Shown in pieces: positions 1 to 6,143 of a stretch of 8,073 bases of DNA; position 1 is the stretch's first letter; each line of letters begins with the position of its first letter. The position numbers and the translations under genes were made by a program. The DNA comes from an uncultured bacterium (GTDB lineage: Bacteria; Bdellovibrionota_C; UBA2361; SZUA-149; CALKYB01). Under the pieces are notes generated by a model. That model saw only the letters and a program-made list of their open reading frames with translations, was not told the DNA's origin and did no database searches. Location: contig CALKYB010000369.1 of NCBI GenBank assembly GCA_938003565.1, positions 1 through 8,073 of the forward strand. Direction: 5' to 3'.

Positions 1-23
1 GAAAAATTAAAATCTCACTGTCC

Positions 24-49
24 AAAAAAAAACAGGGATATAGTCCCTG
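24..49 (-). terminator. Rho-independent terminator closing the hemD-hemB unit
   Basis: Read on the minus strand, a perfect 6-bp GC-rich stem (CAGGGA / TCCCTG) with a 5-nt loop is followed directly by nine T residues. This is a classic intrinsic terminator. It faces the right way to end transcription coming from hemD and hemB, about 175 nt after the hemB stop codon. It also lies only 4 nt after the stop of a possible 41-residue reading frame. The run of T is only on this strand, so it should work in one direction. Confidence 0.85.
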
Positions 50-53
50 CAAA

Positions 54-179
54 CTAAAAGCTACTGTTAGATATTGCACCCCTAAATGTCTTAATCGACT
101 CAAGAGGTTGCGCTAGAGTTTGCCAGTACTCTGAGTGGAAGCCAATAGTTTGCACTGTATTTTTATCTAGAATAGCCAT
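54..179 (-). CDS. Possible small protein of 41 residues, unknown function
   Basis: An ATG-started frame (begins MAILDKNTVQTIGFHSEYWQ, ends NSSF) lies between the hemB stop and the terminator, and its TAG stop is 4 nt before the terminator stem. It is polar with no membrane segment, no cysteine and no motif I recognise. It is in the same frame as hemB: after the hemB TAG there are 57 codons, including this stop, with no earlier stop. No convincing Shine-Dalgarno sequence precedes the ATG. HemB itself ends at the usual length, so a lost C-terminal extension is unlikely. The stretch may instead be an untranslated 3' region or a decayed gene. Confidence 0.3.
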   Translation of the reverse strand: MAILDKNTVQTIGFHSEYWQTLAQPLESIKTFRGAISNSSF

Positions 180-224
180 TCTAGTCGAATTGGGCTTGTT
201 TGGACGTAAAATGTGAAATTTACT

Positions 225-1214
225 CTACTTCGAGAGACAGGTTTGAGCATACTCCTTTGCGAAGTAGCTTATAATGATGTCAGCCCCTGCTCTCTTCATG
301 GAACTTAAACTCTCCACCATCAATGCCTGAGAATCAACCAAACCACTAGATCCTCCCAGCTTAATTAAAGAATACTCGCCACTTACATTATAGGCCGCTG
401 TAGGCACACTCACAGCCTGGCTTACACTGGAAACAATATCTAAAAAAGCGAGGGCGGGCTTAACTATCACGATGTCCGCTCCCTGTTCTATATCCTCTAC
501 AACTTCACGGATAGCCTCCTTAGAATTGCAAACATTCATTTGATGTCCCGAACGAGCGCCAACATCAGCCGAAAGGGCCGGATCTGATCGAACAGCTTCT
601 CGAAAAGGACCATACCAAGCCGACGCATACTTCACAGCGTAACTCATAATTCCGACTGACAAGAAACCAGCGCCATCCAAACTCTGTCTGATTCCACCAA
701 CCATTCCATCAATCATGCCCGAGGGAGCGACTATATCAACCCCTGCCTTACCCAAAGAGATAGCCTGAATTCCTAGATTCTCAAGAGTCCGATCGTTATC
801 CAGAACACCGTCCAAAAACACCCCGCATTGACCATTCGTGGTATACTCACAAAAACAAAGATCAGCGATCACAACCAAATCGGGGAATTCCCCTTTTATG
901 GCCCTTATTGCCGTCTGCACAAGCCCGTCATCTTTGCAGGCAACCATTCCTTCTTCGTCTTTAAGATCAGGCACACCAAATAGAATAACCGATCCGATCC
1001 CTAAATCAACGAGCTCTCGAATCTCAACAAGGAGTAGGTCAACACTAAAATGAAATTGACCAGGTAGTGAATCAATTGGTGATTTGACTGCAGTGCCTGG
1101 CACAATAAAAAGGGGGGCCACAAGACAGTCAACCGAAAGACGGGACTCTTGCACCAATCGCCTCATACCTGAGGTAGCTCTAAGCCTTCGTGGTCGAACT
1201 TCCGGAAAAGACAT
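225..1214 (-). CDS. hemB: Porphobilinogen synthase (delta-aminolevulinic acid dehydratase)
   Basis: This cytoplasmic enzyme condenses two molecules of 5-aminolevulinate to porphobilinogen, the first common tetrapyrrole precursor. The 329-residue length is normal for the family. The N-terminal RPRRLR motif (7-12) is present. The two active-site lysines are K195 in SYAVKYASAWYGPFREA and K252 in VKPALAFLD; K252 is the Schiff-base lysine for the P-site substrate. The substrate-binding stretch YNVSGEYS (275-282) is also intact. Three cysteines (C120, C122, C130) in DLCFCEYTTNGQCG mark the zinc-dependent type, although the usual HGHCG reads NGQCG here. The ATG at 1214 lies 3 bp after the hemD stop, and an AAGGGA sequence at the hemD 3' end can serve as ribosome binding site. 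The gene is co-transcribed with hemD and is followed by an intrinsic terminator. Confidence 0.97.
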   Translation of the reverse strand: MSFPEVRPRRLRATSGMRRLVQESRLSVDCLVAPLFIVPGTAVKSPIDSLPGQFHFSVDLLLVEIRELVDLGIGSVILFGVPDLKDEEGMVACKDDGLVQTAIRAIKGEFPDLVVIADLCFCEYTTNGQCGVFLDGVLDNDRTLENLGIQAISLGKAGVDIVAPSGMIDGMVGGIRQSLDGAGFLSVGIMSYAVKYASAWYGPFREAVRSDPALSADVGARSGHQMNVCNSKEAIREVVEDIEQGADIVIVKPALAFLDIVSSVSQAVSVPTAAYNVSGEYSLIKLGGSSGLVDSQALMVESLSSMKRAGADIIISYFAKEYAQTCLSK

Positions 1215-1217
1215 TTG

Positions 1218-2009
1218 CTAGATTTCCCTTAGGTTTGTAAGTATTTCATTAGCCATCAAAGAAAGGTCCGGCTTAGTGGCTTCCAGAAAAACACTAAAAT
1301 CTAGCTCTTCAACAACCTTCCTAGTTTCAGGCCCAATCACAGCTACTGGTATCTGCTTCAAACGCTCAAAAAAATCAAGTTTCCTAGAAAGTTCGGCCAA
1401 ATTCCTGGCCGCCTGGCCACTGGAGAAAATCAAAATACTTTTAGTAAATGAAAAGAGCTTAGAAAACTTCAATTCCAGTTCAAAAGCACTATAACTAGGG
1501 CAGACTGTCTCATAGGCTACTATCTCTTCAACACTAAGACCGCTGGAGCTTAACTTTTCAGGTAGAAACTTATTTGCCAAATTACCACGAAGTAGCACGA
1601 CCTCTCTATCTTTGCCGCTAAGAAACTTGGGAAATTCCATGGCAAAACCTAAGGAATTTTGCTCGGATGGGACAAAGCTAACGCTCAGCCCCTGAAGACG
1701 AGCAGCATCACTTGTTCTCTTCCCTATGCAAGCTAGACGATTGTGATTCAATAAAACATTTCTCACACCCTGCCCATCTAAGCTCTTTCTCACCCCATTT
1801 GCGCTAGTAAAAACAAACCACTTACTCTCTTCGTAAGTTTGCAATATTCTCTCGATAGACTCTGGGACTGACAAGAACTCCAAGCAAGGCAAGGCAACTA
1901 CCTGCATCCCCTGACTATTTAGTGGATTAGCTATGCTATCCGCAGTTTCCGAGGGTTGAGTTAGCAGAGCGCAATACTCTTGCAAGTCTTCGCGTTTAAT
2001 CGAATTCAT
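1218..2009 (-). CDS. hemD: Uroporphyrinogen-III synthase
   Basis: This cytoplasmic enzyme closes hydroxymethylbilane to uroporphyrinogen III with inversion of ring D. The family is poorly conserved, but its usual landmarks are here in order: FVFTSANGV (65-73), CIGKRTSDAARLQGLSV (94-110), the VVLLRG stretch (137-142) leading to VEEIVAYET (160-168), ILIFSSGQAARNL (192-204) and VAVIGPETRKV (222-232). At 263 residues it matches a stand-alone HemD with two alternating domains, with no fusion to HemC or a methyltransferase. The start ATG is at 2009, preceded by a weak GAGTGG. It is the first gene of a two-gene unit with hemB, 3 bp apart, and is divergent from the pilin gene. No hemC or hemA is in the window. 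Confidence 0.9.
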   Translation of the reverse strand: MNSIKREDLQEYCALLTQPSETADSIANPLNSQGMQVVALPCLEFLSVPESIERILQTYEESKWFVFTSANGVRKSLDGQGVRNVLLNHNRLACIGKRTSDAARLQGLSVSFVPSEQNSLGFAMEFPKFLSGKDREVVLLRGNLANKFLPEKLSSSGLSVEEIVAYETVCPSYSAFELELKFSKLFSFTKSILIFSSGQAARNLAELSRKLDFFERLKQIPVAVIGPETRKVVEELDFSVFLEATKPDLSLMANEILTNLREI

Positions 2010-2022
2010 AATCCACTCATTA

Positions 2023-2073
2023 ACCCGGTAAAGCTTTTCTTCTTACTAAAATATGGCCTTTTAAAAACCGGGT
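2023..2073. repeat. Inverted repeat upstream of hemD
   Basis: ACCCGGT at 2023-2029 and its exact complement ACCGGGT at 2067-2073 are 37 nt apart, 14 bp upstream of the hemD start codon. It could fold in the hemD leader RNA if the promoter lies farther upstream, or bind a regulator. A 7-bp repeat at this distance can also occur by chance. No known heme- or iron-responsive motif is recognised in it. Confidence 0.3.
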
Positions 2074-2161
2074 AGAAGAATACTGATTCCAGCTCAAAAC
2101 AGCAAAAATTACATTCTTGAGCCGCAATCTAAGAGAATCTCCTAGCTAAGATGCATGTATC

Positions 2162-2199
2162 TCTAGGGGAATATCATCCTAGATTCTTGGAATATTCCC
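2162..2199. promoter_or_regulatory. Palindrome cluster upstream of the pilin gene, possible operator
   Basis: GGAATATTCC at 2189-2198 is a perfect 10-bp palindrome. Its first seven bases, GGAATAT, also occur at 2168-2174, exactly 21 bp (two helical turns) upstream. GGGAATAT (2167-2174) and ATATTCCC (2192-2199) also form an 8-bp inverted repeat, and TCTAGG (2162-2167) pairs with CCTAGA (2178-2183). A weak -35-like TTGGAA (2187-2192) overlaps the palindrome. This arrangement suits a dimeric DNA-binding regulator, but the regulator is unknown and the site is 95 bp before the pilin start. Confidence 0.35.
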
Positions 2200-2293
2200 A
2201 ACTATCCATCTTTATTCAACTTTAACCTAAAGATCTACTGCTTAAATGGCGTTACTGAAGGTGAACGAATTTTTCACTAACTTATAGGCAAGT

Positions 2294-2788
2294 ATGAAAA
2301 GATATAGCCAAGAAGGATTCACTCTAATAGAGCTATTAGTAGTGACAGCAATCGTAGGTTTACTCTCCTCAATTGGGGTTGCCAGTGTGTCGGAGTACCG
2401 CCAAAGAGCCTACGCCACCCACTCTATGACCAATCTAAAATCGGGTATTAACGATATGGAAGCCTATATCATGCAGGAGAATTACTTGCGAGACATCACC
2501 GGCTTCAAGCTAATAAACGAAGACGGGACTATAGAAAGAGACAATTGGGAAATCTTATCCTCAGCTACTAACGTAACTATAAATAACCAGGTTTATCTTC
2601 GAACCACCAACTGCGGACTCTTACACACTGATCAATATTTAGTTGTGGCCATACACAAATTCTCAGACAGAAGACATTCATTCATAAAATCCTGTGATGG
2701 AAGACAAGGTAGGTTTGAAATACCAAAGCCTGTTGGAGAGTGGTACGAGGAAAATGCAAATTCCACTCCCGGGCATTGGCCCCCCTAA
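2294..2788 (+). CDS. Type IV pilin-like protein with prepilin signal
   Basis: The N-terminus is a typical type IV prepilin (PilD-type) signal. A short basic leader, MKRYSQEG, ends in the glycine after which prepilin peptidase cuts. It is followed by FTLIELLVVTAIVGLLSSIG, with the conserved glutamate at position +5 of the mature chain (E13) and a hydrophobic helix to about residue 30. The mature protein would be 156 residues. Two cysteines (C107, C134) in the globular part could form a disulfide. The family includes PilA-like major pilins, minor pilins and type II secretion pseudopilins. The size and short leader suit a PilA-like pilin, but the subclass cannot be fixed here. The gene stands alone on this strand, with no pilus assembly genes nearby. 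A weak AGG lies 5 nt before the ATG. The C-terminus ends in HWPP within a C6 run. Confidence 0.85.
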   Translation: MKRYSQEGFTLIELLVVTAIVGLLSSIGVASVSEYRQRAYATHSMTNLKSGINDMEAYIMQENYLRDITGFKLINEDGTIERDNWEILSSATNVTINNQVYLRTTNCGLLHTDQYLVVAIHKFSDRRHSFIKSCDGRQGRFEIPKPVGEWYEENANSTPGHWPP

Positions 2789-2819
2789 TACCTCTGCAAA
2801 AGCTCATGCTAACGCAAGT

Positions 2820-2848
2820 CCTCGACTAAGGGATCGGTCTTAGTTAGG
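2820..2848. terminator. Weak hairpin between convergent pilin and glycosyltransferase genes
   Basis: ACTAAG (2825-2830) pairs with CTTAGT (2839-2844) around an 8-nt loop, and CCT (2820-2822) with AGG (2846-2848) extends the stem past an internal bulge. It lies in the 51-bp convergent gap and slightly inside the end of the glycosyltransferase gene. It is not GC-rich and neither strand has a T run after it, so intrinsic termination would be weak. It could protect 3' ends, or mean nothing. Confidence 0.2.
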
Positions 2849-3736
2849 GATGGAAACTAGAAGTCCATTTATATTGTCAGGTATCAAAGACTTTCCATTG
2901 GCGAATTCAAAAATTGAAGAGTAAGTATCCACTAGCTCGCTCAACCCTCTCTTCTCAGCGCCTTGAAGCAAAATCAAACTTTTCTCTCGAAGAACTGAGA
3001 GAGCTAGAAACTCTAGTTCAGCTGACATCATTACGTCCCTCAGTAGAGCAACAATTGAATAAACCCTAAATCGATCCATTGCACGCTCCGACTTGGAGAG
3101 TTGATCAGAATGCCCCCCAAACTTAACAGTTAAGGGCATATCAACCAGACCCACTTGAAAGTCAATCGCCAGCCTCAACCATAAATCGTAATCTTCGCAA
3201 ACCCTCATCTCCTCCCTAAACCCTCCCAGGGAGCAAAAAACTTTCTTACTAATCATTACAGACGAGGGACTAATAAGACACAACTCCAAAGAACGCTGGA
3301 AAAACTCTTCTCTACTCACGTCAGTACTTGGAGGAATGTGTTTTTTCTTAGGATTTACGAATTTACCATCCCTAATCCACCTTTCTCTGGTTTGGGACAC
3401 CTCGATATGGGGATTTGAGTTATGAAAAGACACTTGACGCTTAAGTTTCTCAGGCAGCCAATAGTCGTCTGAATCTAGGAAGCAAACCCAGTCATACTTG
3501 GCATCATTCACACCGATGTTTCTTGCTGCAGCCACACCAACATTTTGCTCATTGCGCAGAATCTTTAAAGGTAGGATATCTATGCCTTTGCTAACCTCTT
3601 CAGAAGAACCATCATCAACCACTATTAATTCAATCGGCACTTCGGTCTTCTGATTAAGTACAGACTCGACGGCAACTTGAAGTTTCTCAGGTCTATTGTA
3701 AACAGGGATCACGACCGAAACTCCTTGAGAGGTCAT
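2840..3736 (-). CDS. Family 2 glycosyltransferase (GT-A fold)
   Basis: This is probably an inverting glycosyltransferase that moves a sugar from a nucleotide-sugar to a surface polysaccharide or other glycan; the acceptor is unknown. The 298-residue protein has VSVVIPVYNR (6-15) and the nucleotide-binding VVDDGS (39-44). NVGVAAARNIG (65-75) follows, then the metal-binding DSDD (88-91) and a CEDYDLWLR stretch (180-188) with the likely catalytic acid pair. The signature WIRDGKFVNPKKKH (120-133), LCLISPSSV (152-160) and GGHSDQLS (207-214) recalls a group I know from deltaproteobacterial genomes. There are no membrane segments, so it is cytosolic or peripheral. I chose the ATG at 3736, 4 bp after the engB stop and with GAGAG 8 nt upstream. 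A TTG at 3778 would add 14 residues and overlap engB. It is last in the ccm-engB run. Confidence 0.88.
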   Translation of the reverse strand: MTSQGVSVVIPVYNRPEKLQVAVESVLNQKTEVPIELIVVDDGSSEEVSKGIDILPLKILRNEQNVGVAAARNIGVNDAKYDWVCFLDSDDYWLPEKLKRQVSFHNSNPHIEVSQTRERWIRDGKFVNPKKKHIPPSTDVSREEFFQRSLELCLISPSSVMISKKVFCSLGGFREEMRVCEDYDLWLRLAIDFQVGLVDMPLTVKFGGHSDQLSKSERAMDRFRVYSIVALLRDVMMSAELEFLALSVLREKSLILLQGAEKRGLSELVDTYSSIFEFANGKSLIPDNINGLLVSIPN

Positions 3737-3740
3737 GTAA

Positions 3741-4388
3741 TTAGCTCTCAAACAGTTCGGGGTAGGAGGATAAAGCAATAGCAGACAAAATTTTATCTAA
3801 GCCTCTTTTCTTACCTTTAAGACTACTACTCAAAATCACTTCAGAATCAGGTAAAAACAAGTTATCTTTTATAACCCGTCGAACATGACTAATCTCTTTC
3901 TGGGAAGCTTTATCCACCTTAGTCACTACGACCTTCAAATTTGTACCCTGTAGATGCTCGGCTATCCACATCTCTTCCTCCATGGGCTCCCGTCGGGAAT
4001 CAATAAGAAGCAGCGCTAGAGCAATACGATCCTGACTCTCGAAGTAACCTTGCATAAGGTTCCGCCATGAGCTTTTCATACTCTTAGATACTTTGGCATA
4101 ACCATAACCAGGCAAATCAACCAGCATGGCATTAGGCCTTTCCTCAGCTCCACCTTCCTTATCCACTTCTGCAATTTTTGCCGAATAAAACTGGATTGCT
4201 TGCGTGCGGCCTGGCTGCTTTCCGACCCGAGCCAGCGATCTCACGTTACACAGAGAATTAAGAAGACTTGATTTTCCGACATTAGAGCGGCCAATGAAAA
4301 CAATCTCTGGGGCCTGGGCTTGCTCGAGTTGTGCAAGATCATGAACGGCTGTCACAAATTTAGGATCCAATAAGCGAAAGGAATTCAT
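3741..4388 (-). CDS. engB: Ribosome-biogenesis GTPase EngB (YihA/YsxC)
   Basis: EngB is a small cytoplasmic GTPase needed for large ribosomal subunit assembly and essential in many bacteria. The 215-residue protein has all the expected motifs in order: G1 GRSNVGKSS (33-41), G2 threonine in PGRTQ (59-63), G3 DLPGYG (91-96), G4 TKVD (156-159) and G5 around SSSLKGKK (187-194). The GYGYAKV stretch after G3 is typical of this family. A short charged insert (KEGGAEERPNA, 77-87) comes before G3. I prefer the ATG at 4388, with GAGAG just upstream. A GTG at 4400 right after the ccmD stop, with AAGG 5 nt before it, would add four residues and cannot be excluded. It is sandwiched between ccmD and the glycosyltransferase with almost no spacing, so it is probably translated from the ccm transcript. 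Confidence 0.95.
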   Translation of the reverse strand: MNSFRLLDPKFVTAVHDLAQLEQAQAPEIVFIGRSNVGKSSLLNSLCNVRSLARVGKQPGRTQAIQFYSAKIAEVDKEGGAEERPNAMLVDLPGYGYAKVSKSMKSSWRNLMQGYFESQDRIALALLLIDSRREPMEEEMWIAEHLQGTNLKVVVTKVDKASQKEISHVRRVIKDNLFLPDSEVILSSSLKGKKRGLDKILSAIALSSYPELFES

Positions 4389-4400
4389 AATCTCTCGCAC

Positions 4401-4565
4401 TTAAGCCTTATGATCCGACTCTAGGACCCGACCTGGAGTTTTCTCCAACACAGAAATCTTATCCCCTAATTTCTTTTGGAAAAAGGTCAATCTCAGCAAT
4501 AAAAGAAAAAGTACAAGCCAAACCAAAGAATATCCAAGAAAAAGGTCGAAGTAAGTATCGGTCAT
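4401..4565 (-). CDS. ccmD: Small CcmD-family membrane protein of heme export
   Basis: This 54-residue frame begins MTDTYFDLFLGYSLVWLVLF and continues with a leucine-rich transmembrane helix (about residues 8-27). A basic region, RLTFFQKK, and a polar tail follow. A short N-terminus, a single helix starting near Y-S-L-V-W and a Q-K-K-L segment after it match the alternative CcmD family. CcmD holds the CcmABC complex together and helps release heme-loaded CcmE. The ATG is 17 bp after the ccmC stop, with a good GGAGAG ribosome binding site ending 4 nt upstream, and the stop directly abuts the possible GTG start of engB. Position right after ccmC is the classic place for ccmD. It is short and easily missed by automated gene calling. 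Confidence 0.8.
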   Translation of the reverse strand: MTDTYFDLFLGYSLVWLVLFLLLLRLTFFQKKLGDKISVLEKTPGRVLESDHKA

Positions 4566-4582
4566 TTCACTCTCCAATTGGT

Positions 4583-5443
4583 CTAAATCTTAGGTTTAGC
4601 TCTAAAATAGTCAATTTCAATATCCTCAATCCTCTCATCCATTAAAATTTGAACTAAGCGTAATTTGCAGAGCCATAAAGAAAAACAAATTAGAGACAGA
4701 CTAGCCACCAGTAAGGCCTGTAGATATCTCGGATCGGTAAAACCCTGATTCGCAGCTACTTGTGGGTGAAGTTGCTGGCTTTGGTCTAGCATTCTAACCG
4801 AAAAAATTACAATCGGCACCATCAAGCTTGCGACTATCCCAATCACTGCAGCCCCCCCACGCTCACTAACTTCCCCTTTAGAAAACCCCCTCACTACTAA
4901 ATAGGCCAGTAGAAAAAGCCAAAGTACTAGCGAGGAAACAAGCCGGGGCTCCCAGCGCCACCACGTGTTCCAAGCCGAATGTCCCCAAATCATCCCGGTT
5001 CCCAGCAAAATACTAGAAAAGAAAAAGGCAACGAAAACTGACGAATTAGCGATTTGGTCCCAGACGATTTTCTTGGTGCTAAGATATACGACACTAGAAA
5101 TAAAAACTGAAATTAGCAAAGCGTAGGTGCAAAATGCTGAGCCCACATGAAAGTAAAATATTCTCTGTACTGCTCCCATAACTCTCTCGTCTGGGACATA
5201 AAGAAACACCATATAAAGAGATACCTGAATTCCTAAAAAGGAAAGAGCTGGCAAGGCCCAGGTAAAAAACAAACTGAAATTTGATTTTCCTAAAAGGATG
5301 TCGAGCAAATCATGAGAAAAAAAACTGCTCCCCTCTTCATCCGCCCGAAGGCCCTCATCTAAAATCGCTTTATTTATCTCAGACAAAACTTCTTCACACT
5401 CCAAACTTAACAACAAACTCCCGACCCTACTCCTCAACTGCAT
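4583..5443 (-). CDS. ccmC: Heme exporter / cytochrome c assembly protein CcmC
   Basis: CcmC is an inner-membrane protein that presents heme to the chaperone CcmE on the periplasmic side. Numbering from the ATG at 5443, it has about six membrane helices. The tryptophan-rich heme-handling motif lies in WGHSAWNTWWRWEPRL (153-168). The two expected heme-ligand histidines are H99 in RIFYFHVGSAF and H226 in SQQLHPQV. The usual WWxWDxR reads WWRWEPR, a conservative Asp to Glu change. About 55 residues precede the first membrane helix, more than usual for CcmC, and are soluble and partly acidic. The start is uncertain: a TTG at 5449 and TTG codons at 5416 or 5413, just after a GGGAG and the ccmB stop, are alternatives. 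The 5' end overlaps ccmB by 17 bp with the start used here. Confidence 0.9.
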   Translation of the reverse strand: MQLRSRVGSLLLSLECEEVLSEINKAILDEGLRADEEGSSFFSHDLLDILLGKSNFSLFFTWALPALSFLGIQVSLYMVFLYVPDERVMGAVQRIFYFHVGSAFCTYALLISVFISSVVYLSTKKIVWDQIANSSVFVAFFFSSILLGTGMIWGHSAWNTWWRWEPRLVSSLVLWLFLLAYLVVRGFSKGEVSERGGAAVIGIVASLMVPIVIFSVRMLDQSQQLHPQVAANQGFTDPRYLQALLVASLSLICFSLWLCKLRLVQILMDERIEDIEIDYFRAKPKI

Positions 5444-6143
5444 ACTCAAACAGGATACAGCCCGCTGTAAACGCTATAACATCAAAAACACAAAGACAAA
5501 CAAACCAAAAATTTCCGGTATCCAGGCCACCATGTTGCAATAAATCATTAGACAAAAAGACAGCGGCGGCAACTACCGGTAAGGAGAATGGAAATAGAAC
5601 AATCGGAAGCATAATCTCCCTAGCTGAAATAAGTGAAGAAAGAGCAGCCAACAACGTCCCAACTGATACAATCCCAACCAAAGCTAGAAAACTTAAAAAC
5701 CCTAAAGAAAAAAACGCTATCAAAACACTTTCATCTAAAAAAAGACCAAGCAAAACGAAACTCACTATGTGGACTAGCCAAAGAAAGAATAAGGAACTCA
5801 AAAACTTTGAGATAAAAATGCTACTCTTTCGAATCCGCGATCGCAGCAAACCCTCCAAGGCAGAGAATTCCTGCTCAAAAAGATACATCTGGTTGAGCAT
5901 GGTCGAAGCTATGAACATCAAATTGAGCCATATTAGACCTGACATCACATATATCTTTTCTGTTTTCTCTACGCCGATGCGATTAAAAGCAAAAGAGCCA
6001 ACCACAGCCAACATAAGGGCAAATACCAAAATCTGAACAATCCCCCCCCGAGCTCTAAGCAAACACTTAACATCCTTCCTTACTAGAAGAGAAATCTCGT
6101 CAAATTGATTATGATTAAAAGTCTTCAACAAAAAACTCTCCAT
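5427..6143 (-). CDS. ccmB: Heme exporter membrane protein CcmB
   Basis: CcmB is the membrane subunit that works with the CcmA ATPase and CcmC to load heme onto CcmE. The 238-residue protein starts with a cytoplasmic segment holding the family-typical VRKDVKCLLRARGG (21-34). About six hydrophobic helices follow (roughly 36-53, 66-85, 110-134, 140-168, 178-198 and 212-234). Between helices two and three is a charged loop, FEQEFSALEGLLRSRIRKSS (89-108), which is the CcmB hallmark resembling the coupling region of ABC-2 type permeases. It overlaps the ccmA 3' end by 29 bp, which suggests translational coupling. An AAGG touches the ATG directly, too close for an ideal ribosome binding site. A run of eight G on the coding strand covers codons 32-34. 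Confidence 0.93.
   Translation of the reverse strand: MESFLLKTFNHNQFDEISLLVRKDVKCLLRARGGIVQILVFALMLAVVGSFAFNRIGVEKTEKIYVMSGLIWLNLMFIASTMLNQMYLFEQEFSALEGLLRSRIRKSSIFISKFLSSLFFLWLVHIVSFVLLGLFLDESVLIAFFSLGFLSFLALVGIVSVGTLLAALSSLISAREIMLPIVLFPFSLPVVAAAVFLSNDLLQHGGLDTGNFWFVCLCVFDVIAFTAGCILFEYAVEE
6042..6049 (-). repeat. G8 homopolymer tract inside ccmB
   Basis: Eight consecutive C on the plus strand (G on the coding strand) encode the end of R32 and all of G33 and G34 of CcmB. In this AT-leaning window it is the longest G/C homopolymer I see. A seven-base run occurs in ccmC at 4852-4858 and a six-base run at the pilin 3' end at 2780-2785. Such runs slip in replication, so they can produce frameshift variants or sequencing errors. 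Confidence 0.9.

Larger units (their letters stand above)
2010..2293. other. Divergent intergenic region between hemD and the pilin gene
   Basis: This 284-bp gap must carry the promoters for hemD-hemB (leftward) and for the pilin gene (rightward). It holds no convincing gene. Visible structure includes a 7-bp inverted repeat, ACCCGGT (2023-2029) and ACCGGGT (2067-2073), on the hemD side. On the pilin side there is a cluster of small palindromes at 2162-2199. A weak sigma-70-like pair on the plus strand is TTGGAA (2187-2192) and TTTATT (2211-2216), 18 bp apart and each matching consensus at 4 of 6 positions. I saw no sigma-54 -24/-12 element. Promoter positions are not settled by sequence alone. 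Confidence 0.5.

Noticed and set aside
50..224. tRNA or other structured RNA gene downstream of hemB
   Set aside because: I found no cloverleaf, no T-loop consensus and no acceptor stem pairing on either strand; only the terminator hairpin is convincing.
838..1494. Plus-strand open frames of about 70 codons opposite hemB and hemD
   Set aside because: They are short, serine- and threonine-rich and have no ribosome binding site. The minus-strand genes carry clear family motifs.
2037..2080. TTCTTCT / AGAAGAA pairing interlocked with the ACCCGGT repeat as a leader pseudoknot or riboswitch
   Set aside because: The second pairing is low-complexity purine/pyrimidine sequence likely to arise by chance, and no known riboswitch core is recognisable.
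3737..3778. TTG-started N-terminal extension of the glycosyltransferase into engB
   Set aside because: The added 14 residues are not part of the GT-A domain. The ATG at 3736 has a ribosome binding site and removes the overlap.
5281..6036. Plus-strand 251-codon open frame antisense to ccmB and ccmC
   Set aside because: Its product is a lysine-, threonine- and serine-rich low-complexity string with no motif. It lies opposite two well-supported membrane protein genes, whose hydrophobic codons create such frames.
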